A stretch of DNA of 12,651 bases from positions 1 through 12,651 of the forward strand of contig CAZBTI010000105.1 of NCBI GenBank assembly GCA_964494395.1. Direction: 5' to 3'. Below are positions 7,901 to 12,651 of this stretch, piece by piece. A program made the translations under genes and the position numbers. The stretch comes from SHLQ01 sp964494395. Its GTDB lineage: Bacteria > Actinomycetota > Acidimicrobiia > Acidimicrobiales > SHLQ01. The notes under the pieces are model-generated. The model was given only the letters and a program-made list of their open reading frames with translations. It was not told the DNA's origin and ran no database searches. Positions within the stretch are counted from its first letter, which is position 1, and every line of letters starts with the position of its first letter.

Positions 7901-8104
7901 GTTTAGTGCATGCCCGAGGTGTAGCGCTGCTGTGACATTCGGGGGCGGAATAACAACCGAGTAGGTCGGAGCTCCGCTATTTGTGTTCGCGTCGGCTGCG
8001 GGGTTTGCATGAAATGCACCCTGCTCGGCCCAACGTTGGGTGACGAGGTGCTCGGCCTCACTCGGGGTGTAGGCCTTTGCCAGTTCTGGAAGAGTGTCGC
8101 TCAC
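4901..8104 (-). CDS. valS: Valine--tRNA ligase
   Basis: Charges tRNA-Val with valine in the cytoplasm and edits mischarged threonine. It is a class Ia synthetase. The signature HIGH appears as HLGH at residues 62-65, and KMSKS is at 646-650. The CP1 editing domain carries TTRPETMLGDTAVA (227-240) and KVTPAHDPND (293-302). WWGHQIPVW (457-465) and DVLDTWFSSALWP (558-570) bracket the catalytic core. The anticodon-binding part follows NFSNKTWNAVRFAIG (758-772), and the last 65 residues form the typical C-terminal coiled coil. At 1067 aa it is about 100-190 aa longer than common bacterial ValRS. The extra length is in two insertions, about residues 466-555 and 686-752. It starts at GTG 8104, with TAGCCT 6 nt upstream and no Shine-Dalgarno, 39 bp after the CNBD-A stop. 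Confidence 0.97.
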   Translation of the reverse strand: MSDTLPELAKAYTPSEAEHLVTQRWAEQGAFHANPAADANTNSGAPTYSVVIPPPNVTAALHLGHALNNTLQDVLARYHRMRGFNTLWMPGTDHAGIATQTVVEKRLLQNGVTRLELGREAFIEKIQEWKDEYEATILGQLSEMGASCDYDRVRFTMDEMCATAVRHAFYVLFKDGLIYRGKRLVNWDPVTGTALADDEVEMEDIDGSMWYLRYPLADGSGHVTVATTRPETMLGDTAVAINPNDPRAADLVGKTVRLPIVGRKIPIISDNYVVLPDPDSSDAKAQMSSGFLKVTPAHDPNDWEIGLRHDLPVINVMASDASISDQYGWEDASEESAPFIGLDRYEAREAIVAWFDKNDLLEKVLDHPHSVGHSYRSHVPIEPWLSDQWYVAASDDRLAGSALRSQVGDQATTRAAEHTPTDANGDGQLRFVPERYARTFQQWHEGIRDWCISRQLWWGHQIPVWSRTVVDASGQHPNVGFNDALTRVEAGAATQVASSWSEAGAIHTVRRLSETEFVESVCVPNNSTLRRLDRSDDSLDEAGLVAALESDGFVRDPDVLDTWFSSALWPMSTMGWPYPEDFPETQGDGSDLLTTFNPTSLLSTAREIITLWVSRMVMFNRYFQDGDVPFTDVFIHAMVQDGHGQKMSKSLGNGVDPRDIIYSHGADAMRFTLVQMTTDTQDVRMPVDMVCPHSGDAFTPKFITTKAGHRVAAPEQASPGDPNKLMVSAYGVAAGVAQASDDAPLARNTSNKFDIGRNFSNKTWNAVRFAIGRLDGAEASADPVDPNSTSFIDQWILCRLDTTITQLEKAIETYQFNVYADTLYDFIWHDVCDRYLEGIKPTIDDDRVQQAVLGAVLDASLRLMHPVCPFITESLWPHVVAAREGEVAGLNLPESDLLAVAAWPESSGLRNDTVIEDFDRAFDLITKIRTFRSRQNVKPKQQIILHAPTPVLDLITATEGLVETLAGVGEVHNSNDALPDGSLPFAFEGSQVDLSGLADEVDLDMARERIEATIEQKTKQIGGFKGKLSNDGYVNGAPAHLVQETRDLLAAAEADLAAAKVALDGLA

Positions 8105-8110
8105 AGCAAC

Positions 8111-8116
8111 AGGCTA
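8111..8116 (-). promoter_or_regulatory. valS: Putative leaderless -10 box (TAGCCT) for valS
   Basis: TAGCCT, six bases (GTTGCT) and then GTG 8104 on the minus strand. This places the transcription start at the start codon. There is no Shine-Dalgarno. The 39-bp gap to the upstream gene leaves no room for a T-box leader if this promoter is used. Confidence 0.42.
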
Positions 8117-8143
8117 CTGGCGCCTCGGAAAGTCCTTACGGCT

Positions 8144-8542
8144 TTAGCCCCGAGTGCTCGCCAAGTTGCGCACCTCGGTGGCGACACGTGGGCACGAGTC
8201 GAGCCACGAGTGGAACTCGCGTCGGTTGAGGACACTGACCACGAGGTCGGTCTCGGCAATGAGAGACGCATTGCGGCTCTCGCCGGTGAGCAGCGCAGCT
8301 TCGCCGAGGATGGTCGCTGGGCCAACTTCTGCAACGGTCTCGGTGCCTCGAACGACGAGGGCGGTTCCGGAGATGATGACGATGGCCTCTTGGCCCACAG
8401 CGCCTTCGTTGGCGAGTACCGAACCTGCGGGAAGTTTGACGATGGTGCCGAGGCGATTCAGGGTGAGTAGTTCGTGCTCATTGAAGTCTTCGCAGAGTTC
8501 GGTGAGCGAAGGAGAAAGTTGCGGTTCTTTGCGGAGGGCCAT
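8144..8542 (-). CDS. Stand-alone cyclic-nucleotide-binding domain protein A (Crp-like sensor domain only)
   Basis: A 132-aa protein consisting of a single CNBD beta-barrel. The first strands include GTIVKLPAGSVLANEGAVG, then EAIVIISGTALV. The phosphate-binding cassette GEAALLTGESRNAS is at residues 80-93, with the conserved Glu and Arg, so cNMP binding is possible. There is no helix-turn-helix, kinase or channel domain, so it is not a Crp/Fnr regulator by itself. I start at ATG 8542 because it lines up with the start of its upstream paralogue. A longer frame from GTG 8617 adds 25 residues with no counterpart there. A weak GGA lies before the ATG. It is the second of two tandem paralogues, 116 bp after the first, and is followed by valS. 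Partner and role are unknown; binding to a separate effector is inferred. Confidence 0.85.
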   Translation of the reverse strand: MALRKEPQLSPSLTELCEDFNEHELLTLNRLGTIVKLPAGSVLANEGAVGQEAIVIISGTALVVRGTETVAEVGPATILGEAALLTGESRNASLIAETDLVVSVLNRREFHSWLDSCPRVATEVRNLASTRG

Positions 8543-8598
8543 GGTGATGTCCAGTCGTTTGTTCTTGATAGTGAAACCCGTACTCAGCCGATTTATTG

Positions 8599-8610
8599 CC
8601 TCAAATGAGG
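8599..8610. repeat. 12-bp palindrome between the two CNBD genes
   Basis: CCTCA-AA-TGAGG, perfect 5-bp arms around AA, about 57 bp upstream of the CNBD-A ATG. It could be a small operator. On the minus strand its TTGAGG also resembles a weak -35 hexamer. A 12-bp palindrome can occur by chance. Confidence 0.3.
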
Positions 8611-8658
8611 GTGTCACTGGGCACTGTTACCGCTTTCACAGCGGATTGGGCTTAGGCG

Positions 8659-9054
8659 TTACGCAGCTCGCGAGTCGAGCGCAGAGTCGATTCGCACGCG
8701 AAAGTCTTCGCACTCGTTGAGCATGGTCAACATGCTCTCTTTGTTGATGACGGCGATTTTGAGCATGGTGACCGAGCAGACCGAGGCGTTTCGGATGCTG
8801 CCGGAGAGAAGCGCCGACTCACCAATGACGTTTCCCGCCTCGAGTATCGCCACGGTTTTGCCACCGTGAGACACCTTGGCGGTTCCCGAGATGATCACTG
8901 CAGCTTCAGTGCCTATCGTTCCCTCTTCGAAAAGGGTTTGGCCGGGGGCCAAATCGATGATCGTTCCTTTCTTGCTGAGGAGCGATAGTTCGCTTTCGCT
9001 ATAGCTCTCCTCCAGTGGTGCGAGTCCCTTATCGAACTTGCGAAACAATCCCAT
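8659..9054 (-). CDS. Stand-alone cyclic-nucleotide-binding domain protein B (Crp-like sensor domain only)
   Basis: A 131-aa single-CNBD protein, clearly paralogous to the next gene downstream. The two share G.E..VIISGTA.V (B residues 48-61), TVA, the cassette GE.ALL.G..RNAS (B residues 78-91) and a C-terminal helix with a Cys (NEC here, DSC in A). The Glu and Arg of the phosphate-binding cassette are kept. No DNA-binding or enzymatic domain is fused; the chain ends after helix C. The N-terminus MGLFRKFDKGLAPL is short and basic. Start ATG 9054 is well supported by AAGGAG 5 nt upstream. It is divergent from the acyl-CoA dehydrogenase gene. Possible jobs are a cNMP- or lipid-responsive switch acting on another protein, but nothing in the sequence names the partner. 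Confidence 0.88.
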   Translation of the reverse strand: MGLFRKFDKGLAPLEESYSESELSLLSKKGTIIDLAPGQTLFEEGTIGTEAAVIISGTAKVSHGGKTVAILEAGNVIGESALLSGSIRNASVCSVTMLKIAVINKESMLTMLNECEDFRVRIDSALDSRAA

Positions 9055-9059
9055 TCCAG

Positions 9060-9065
9060 CTCCTT
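9060..9065 (-). promoter_or_regulatory. Ribosome binding site of CNBD-B (AAGGAG)
   Basis: AAGGAG with a 5-nt spacer to ATG 9054. It is one of only two strong Shine-Dalgarno sites seen in the window and fixes the start codon. It shows that this mRNA has a leader, unlike valS. Confidence 0.8.
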
Positions 9066-9241
9066 GATATTCCGGTTAAACGGGGGGCGAGCGCTAAACG
9101 CTCCTCATTGTGGACTTTCGAAACGGAAATCCGCCGTCAACCAAATTAGGTATTGGCAGTATCGGCGCCGCAGTCCGCTTCCTAAGGAGATTTCACATAT
9201 TTGTACTCCAGGACTCAGTGCAATGATGCCCTTGGCGAGTA

Positions 9242-9267
9242 CATTAGTTACCGACCGGTAACTAATG
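9242..9267. promoter_or_regulatory. 26-bp perfect inverted repeat, probable repressor operator
   Basis: Left arm CATTAGTTACCG, spacer AC, right arm CGGTAACTAATG: twelve paired bases per arm with no mismatch, centred about 111 bp before the acyl-CoA dehydrogenase ATG. Size, symmetry and short centre are typical of sites for dimeric TetR-family repressors, which often control acyl-CoA dehydrogenase genes in actinobacteria. The regulator type is inferred; no regulator gene is in the window. It has no U-tract and lies between divergent genes, so it is not a terminator. Confidence 0.75.
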
Positions 9268-9286
9268 ACCGGAATGTCCGTACCGA

Positions 9287-9317
9287 TTACTTCCATACCG
9301 ACGCAGTTCTTTAGTCT
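9287..9317 (+). promoter_or_regulatory. Weak candidate promoter for the acyl-CoA dehydrogenase gene
   Basis: TTACTT at 9287-9292 and TAGTCT at 9312-9317 with a 19-nt spacer, or TTTAGT at 9310-9315 with 17 nt. Either would give a leader of about 40 nt carrying the GAGGAG site. The palindrome would then sit just upstream of the -35. This is a low-scoring match and could be fortuitous. Confidence 0.25.
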
Positions 9318-9354
9318 CTGCACTACCAATGACCGGCGGATCCCGTCGTCCCCT

Positions 9355-9360
9355 GAGGAG
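9355..9360 (+). promoter_or_regulatory. Ribosome binding site of the acyl-CoA dehydrogenase (GAGGAG)
   Basis: GAGGAG with a 5-nt spacer (CCAAC) to ATG 9366. This strong site fixes the start codon. Confidence 0.8.
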
Positions 9361-9365
9361 CCAAC

Positions 9366-10592
9366 ATGGCCGATTTCTCGCTCGATCTCAACGAAGACCA
9401 AGTGCAGCTACAAAAGTGGGTGCACGGCTTTGCTGAGGACGTGATGCGCCCAGCCGCAGAAGAGTGGGACGAGCGCGAGGAAACGCCGTGGCCCATCATC
9501 GAAGAGGCGGCAAAGATTGGCATGTACGGCTGGGAGATCATGGCCGAGACCATGATGAACGATCCGACCGGCCTCTCCGCAATGGTGCTTCTCGAAGAGC
9601 TCTTCTGGGGAGATGCCGGAATTGCGATGGCACTCATGGGAACCGGCCTCGCCGCGGCCGGCGTCGCAGCCGCTGGAACCACCGAGCAAGTTCTGGAGTG
9701 GGTTCCACAGATGTACGGCACCGCAGACGACATCAAGCTCGGCGCCTTCTGTTCCTCCGAACCCGATGCAGGCTCCGATGTCTCCGCGATGCGCACGAAA
9801 GCTGTCTACAACGAAGCCAAGGACGAATGGACCCTCAACGGAACCAAGACGTGGATCACCAACGGCGGAATTGCTGATGTCCACGTCGTTGTAGCGGTCG
9901 TCGACCCCGAACTCGGTACCAAGGGCCACGCAAGCTTCGTCGTCCCGGTCGAAGCCAAAGAAGACGGTTCGCTCCGCCAGGGACAGAAGTTCAAGAAGCA
10001 CGGCATTCGTGCAAGCCACACCGCCGAGGTCATTCTCGAAGACGTGAAGATCCCCGGCGCCTTCCTCCTCGGAGGCAAAGAGCGCATGGACGAAAAGCAC
10101 GCAAAGATCAAAGAAGGGACAAAGGGCGCCACCAGCAACTCGGCGATGAAAACGTTCGAATCGACCCGTCCCGCAGTCGGAATGCAAGCCGTCGGCATTG
10201 CACGCGCCTCCTACGAGTACGCACTCGAATACGCAAAGGAACGAGTGCAGTTCGGCCGCCCCATCATCCAAAACCAGTCGATCGCCTTCATGCTCGCCGA
10301 CATGATCACCGAGATCGATGCGAGCAGAATGCTCTGCTACCGAGCTGCCTGGCTCGCCAAGAACGGCGAGTTTCAGAACGCCGAAGGCTCAATGGCCAAA
10401 CTCAAGGCCGGGCGCACCGCCACCTGGGTAACCGAACGCGCCATCCAAATCCTCGGCGGATACGGCTACGTCCGCGAATACCCGGTCGAACGCTGGCACC
10501 GCGACGCAAAGATCCACGACATCTTCGAAGGCACCGAGCAAATCCAACAGCTCGTCATCAGCCGAGCAATCTCCGGAATGCGGATTCAATAA
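9366..10592 (+). CDS. Acyl-CoA dehydrogenase family protein
   Basis: A 408-aa FAD-dependent flavoenzyme that introduces an alpha-beta double bond into an acyl-CoA, passing electrons to ETF; the usual setting is fatty-acid, sterol side-chain or branched amino-acid catabolism. The N-terminal helical domain begins FSLDLNEDQVQLQKWVHGFAED. Signature 1 is CSSEPDAGSDVSAM (129-142), with WITNGG at 163-168 in the FAD-binding barrel. The C-terminal helical domain has ERVQFGRPI (292-300) and signature 2 QILGGYGYVREYPVERWHRD (361-380), then IFEGTEQIQ with the catalytic Glu at 388. About 20 extra, Lys-rich residues (236-262) stand where relatives have a short G-kGf--am loop. C-ending codons dominate and the Shine-Dalgarno is strong, suggesting good expression. 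It is preceded by a palindromic operator and followed by a strong terminator, so it is a monocistronic unit. Chain-length specificity is not predictable. Confidence 0.95.
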   Translation: MADFSLDLNEDQVQLQKWVHGFAEDVMRPAAEEWDEREETPWPIIEEAAKIGMYGWEIMAETMMNDPTGLSAMVLLEELFWGDAGIAMALMGTGLAAAGVAAAGTTEQVLEWVPQMYGTADDIKLGAFCSSEPDAGSDVSAMRTKAVYNEAKDEWTLNGTKTWITNGGIADVHVVVAVVDPELGTKGHASFVVPVEAKEDGSLRQGQKFKKHGIRASHTAEVILEDVKIPGAFLLGGKERMDEKHAKIKEGTKGATSNSAMKTFESTRPAVGMQAVGIARASYEYALEYAKERVQFGRPIIQNQSIAFMLADMITEIDASRMLCYRAAWLAKNGEFQNAEGSMAKLKAGRTATWVTERAIQILGGYGYVREYPVERWHRDAKIHDIFEGTEQIQQLVISRAISGMRIQ

Positions 10593-10618
10593 CTTCTCGA
10601 CACTTCCGGTCGACACAG

Positions 10619-10671
10619 CCAAATTTTGAAGGCTCACCCACAACCAATGTGGGTGAGCCTTCAAATTTTGG
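10619..10671. terminator. Bidirectional intrinsic terminator
   Basis: An inverted repeat with 24-nt arms (10619-10642 and 10648-10671), one mismatch and a 5-nt loop ACCAA. The GC-rich core GAAGGCTCACCCACA pairs with TGTGGGTGAGCCTTC and is flanked by AAATTTT on both sides. This gives a T-run after the core hairpin in either direction. It lies between the convergent acyl-CoA dehydrogenase and pnkp genes, ending 2 bp before the pnkp stop codon, and can serve both. Confidence 0.88.
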
Positions 10672-10673
10672 AT

Positions 10674-12651
10674 TCAGAGCCTTGGGTCTACTGGTTCGCT
10701 TTCTAGGGCGAGCACGCCGAAGACACATTGATGGGTGCGAAAGAGGTGCTCGCGCGCAACAAAGCGCTCTAGTGCCTCGATACCGAGTGCGAACTCACGG
10801 ACGGCGAGCGAACGCTTGCGCCCCAGCGAACGCTCGCGCAACCGGTCGAGGTTCTGCGGTTCGAGGTACTCAGGCCCATAGATAATCCGCAGGTACTCGC
10901 GGCCCCGGCACTTCACACCCGGTAGCACGAGTCGTCGCTTGTGTTTGACGATCGAATCGGCTGGTTTGACCACCATCCCCTCGCCACCGCTAGCGGTAGC
11001 GTCGAGCCACCACGCCGTAGCCTCCGCGACCGCTGCGTCATCGTCGAGCGAGACGAATCGCCGCTCGGTACGGCGAAACAGCGTTGGGTTGTGCTCGACG
11101 AGCCGGTCGATGTGGGAAAGGTGCCATTCGTGCGGTTGATGAGCGTGTACCTCGCCCTCTCCAGCAAGAATCTGGAACGGAGCAATTTCGATGCCGGTGA
11201 GGCCGTTCGTATCCCAACAGTATTGCCGGTAGGCCTCGACGTAACGCTCGGCGTGTCCGAGCCTCACCTTCGACCGAGCCAAAACACCATCGAGTTCGCT
11301 AATGCCTCTCTCGGTGGCCTGTTCGAGGAGCGCTGCCGCGGACGTCAGCATGGTGGTAGCCGCCACGCCTGTCGGTGCGTACTGACTCTTCAGTAGTTCG
11401 ATCGCTTTCGCTGACCAAGGCAGCAGTTCGGCGTCGAGGACAAGCCAATCGGTGGCCAGGTGCTTCCACAGGCCGATTGCATCGATGGATGCTCGCACCT
11501 GATCGAGAAGCGTCTTCGTCACCTCGACATCGTCGAAGAACGGACGGCCGGTTCGGGTAACGATCACGCCGCCCGCAACATTGGCGATACCGAATCGCGC
11601 CTCGGCGACCTCGGGCGTGCGAGCGAGAATGAGAACAGCGCGCGAACCCATGTGCTTCTCCTCGCACACAACCTCGGGTACGCCCACACTGCGGTAATAG
11701 TCGAATGCCTCGTCTGGGTGCTCGAGGAAATCTGCCCGTTTGCTCGTGGCGACGGGAGCCATCGTCGGAGGAAGGTGGACGAGCCAGCGAGGATCGGTAG
11801 CAAATCGACTCATCACCTCAAGGGCAGCACTCGAACGCTCCGCATCGACCGTGACCCGACCGGCCAGTGCGGTGTCTACGTGGTGCTTGCCGAGCACATC
11901 GTTTACGTCGAGCAGTAACGGAGACCGCTCTTTGGCTTCTTCGATCAGCGGACGAATCGGTGCGTAGTGTTCACGAACAGCGTCGACGGAGACGAGTTCC
12001 TTCTCCGGCCACCTCAACGCAGTGAGCCGGCCACCAAAGACCGCACCCGTATCGAGGCAGATCGTGTTGTTGAGCCACTCCGCTTCGGGCACCGGCGTGT
12101 GCCCGTAGACGACCGTGGCCGGACCCCGGTACTCCTCGGCCCACGGGTAGCGAATCGGAAGTCCGAACTCGTCGGTTTCACCTTCGGTGTCGCCGTACAG
12201 TGCAATGCTTCGCACACGCCCCGAGGAGCGCCCCTGGTAACGCTCGGGAAGCCCGGCATGGGCAACGACGAGTTGGCCGCCGTCGAGGATGTAATGGCTC
12301 ACGAGGCCGTCGATGAATGCCGACACTCGTTCTCGAAACTCCGGTGTTCGTGCATCGAGCTGTTCGAGGGTCTCGGCGAGACCGTGCGAAACCGTGACAT
12401 CGCGCCCGCCGAGGGAGCGGCCCAGCTTGTTCTCATGGTTCCCCAAGATGCACAAGCCCGAACCGGAGTCGACCATCGACATCACCATCTCCAACACTCG
12501 GTCCGAGGCTGGTCCTCGGTCGACGAGATCGCCAAGGAACAGCGCACGCCTACCGTCAGGGTGGCTGATTGGGGAAGACGCTGTTTCGTAGCCGAGGGAA
12601 TCGAGAAGCGTGATCAGTTCATCGGCGCAACCGTGCACATCTCCAATGATG
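10674..12651 (-). CDS. pnkp: Bacterial polynucleotide kinase-phosphatase Pnkp, phosphatase and adenylyltransferase parts; 5' end beyond window
   Basis: RNA end-healing enzyme of the bacterial Pnkp/Hen1 repair system. The frame is open to the window edge (IIGDVHGC at 12650-12627), so the GTG at 12638 is internal to the DxH motif and the N-terminal kinase domain should lie outside. Counting from that GTG, the metallophosphoesterase part has GDLVDRG (36-42), GNHEN (66-70), VAHAGL (125-130), YGHTP (178-182) and CLDTGAVFGG (194-203). These fit a dinuclear-metal 2',3' phosphatase. The C-terminal nucleotidyltransferase has the AMP-accepting Lys in EEKHMGSR (Lys328, codon 11657-11655), EGMVVKP (553-559) and motif V LPGVKCRGREYLRIIYG (572-588). 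About 660 residues match the family from this point to the end. Known Pnkp needs Hen1 to seal RNA. No hen1 lies downstream; it could be upstream, off the window. Confidence 0.95.
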   Translation of the reverse strand, partial: IIGDVHGCADELITLLDSLGYETASSPISHPDGRRALFLGDLVDRGPASDRVLEMVMSMVDSGSGLCILGNHENKLGRSLGGRDVTVSHGLAETLEQLDARTPEFRERVSAFIDGLVSHYILDGGQLVVAHAGLPERYQGRSSGRVRSIALYGDTEGETDEFGLPIRYPWAEEYRGPATVVYGHTPVPEAEWLNNTICLDTGAVFGGRLTALRWPEKELVSVDAVREHYAPIRPLIEEAKERSPLLLDVNDVLGKHHVDTALAGRVTVDAERSSAALEVMSRFATDPRWLVHLPPTMAPVATSKRADFLEHPDEAFDYYRSVGVPEVVCEEKHMGSRAVLILARTPEVAEARFGIANVAGGVIVTRTGRPFFDDVEVTKTLLDQVRASIDAIGLWKHLATDWLVLDAELLPWSAKAIELLKSQYAPTGVAATTMLTSAAALLEQATERGISELDGVLARSKVRLGHAERYVEAYRQYCWDTNGLTGIEIAPFQILAGEGEVHAHQPHEWHLSHIDRLVEHNPTLFRRTERRFVSLDDDAAVAEATAWWLDATASGGEGMVVKPADSIVKHKRRLVLPGVKCRGREYLRIIYGPEYLEPQNLDRLRERSLGRKRSLAVREFALGIEALERFVAREHLFRTHQCVFGVLALESEPVDPRL

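Larger units (their letters stand above)
9055..9365. other. Divergent regulatory region, 311 bp, no gene
   Basis: The only long non-coding stretch in the window. It is less GC-rich to the eye than the flanking genes. It holds the Shine-Dalgarno of CNBD-B at its left end and that of the acyl-CoA dehydrogenase at its right end. It also holds a perfect 26-bp inverted repeat (9242-9267), a small GAGCG-N5-CGCTC hairpin at 9089-9103 in the presumed CNBD-B leader, and AATGACCGG twice, at 9265-9273 and 9328-9336. A 65-codon frame at 9064-9261 has no protein-like character. Confidence 0.75.

Noticed and set aside
8105..8143. T-box riboswitch before valS
   Set aside because: Only 39 bp separate valS from the upstream stop codon, and no T-box sequence or stem was seen.
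8543..8617. 25-residue N-terminal extension of CNBD-A from GTG 8617
   Set aside because: It has no counterpart in the paralogue and passes through the palindrome and likely promoter region.
8630..8644. Hairpin CCGCT-N5-AGCGG after CNBD-B as a terminator
   Set aside because: Only five base pairs and no T-run; too weak to call, so the two CNBD genes may be co-transcribed.
8144..9054. Crp/Fnr transcription factors
   Set aside because: Both chains end after the sensor barrel and helix C. No helix-turn-helix is present in either one or in the frames between them.
9408..10271. 287-codon open frame on the minus strand opposite the acyl-CoA dehydrogenase
   Set aside because: It is fully antisense to a gene with strong family signatures. 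Its translation is Cys/Val/Phe-rich without motifs, a by-product of the C-ending codon bias of the real gene.
12636..12638. GTG 12638 as the true start of the Pnkp gene
   Set aside because: It falls inside the metal-binding motif IIGDVHG and would remove the essential Asp. The frame stays open to the window edge.

Overview
The window looks like chromosomal DNA from a high-GC actinobacterium. The G/C-rich third codon positions, frequent GTG starts, missing Shine-Dalgarno sequences and apparently leaderless genes fit an actinobacterium, and the protein flavour suggests the Acidimicrobiia. That placement is inferred from reading the sequence, not from a database search. Coding density is very high. 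I see no tRNA, rRNA, CRISPR array, insertion sequence, phage gene or attachment site. The only non-coding stretch near 300 bp is the divergent regulatory region at 9055-9365.

Layout, left to right. (1) 2-2390, plus strand: the 3' part of a serine peptidase of the S9 / dipeptidyl-peptidase IV type, then, 10 bp later, a short-chain dehydrogenase; probably one operon. (2) 2393-4122, minus strand: three genes. In transcription order they are an unrecognised 151-aa protein, a type-2 periplasmic-binding-fold protein with no signal peptide (NMT1/THI5 style), and an unrecognised 129-aa protein whose GTG overlaps the preceding TGA. (3) 4200-4877, plus strand: a class I SAM methyltransferase, divergent from the trio. 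(4) 4901-9054, minus strand: two tandem paralogous proteins that each consist of one cyclic-nucleotide-binding domain, followed by valS, which encodes an unusually long valyl-tRNA synthetase (1067 aa, two lineage-style insertions). (5) 9366-10592, plus strand: an acyl-CoA dehydrogenase, divergent from the CNBD pair across about 310 bp that contains a perfect 26-bp operator-like inverted repeat. (6) A strong two-way hairpin at 10619-10671, then 10674-12651 on the minus strand: the phosphatase and adenylyltransferase parts of a bacterial Pnkp RNA-repair enzyme. Its 5' end, where the kinase domain should be, lies beyond the window.

How they fit together: the window is a run of short, mostly unrelated transcription units, not one pathway. 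The most coherent points are the coupled binding-protein trio, the twin CNBD proteins next to a fatty-acid-type dehydrogenase, and the RNA-repair gene. A recurring pattern is TAGC[C/G][T/A] placed 6-7 nt before the start codon of four genes, with no Shine-Dalgarno. This is the geometry of a -10 box for leaderless mRNAs. The CNBD-B and acyl-CoA dehydrogenase genes instead have good Shine-Dalgarno sites.
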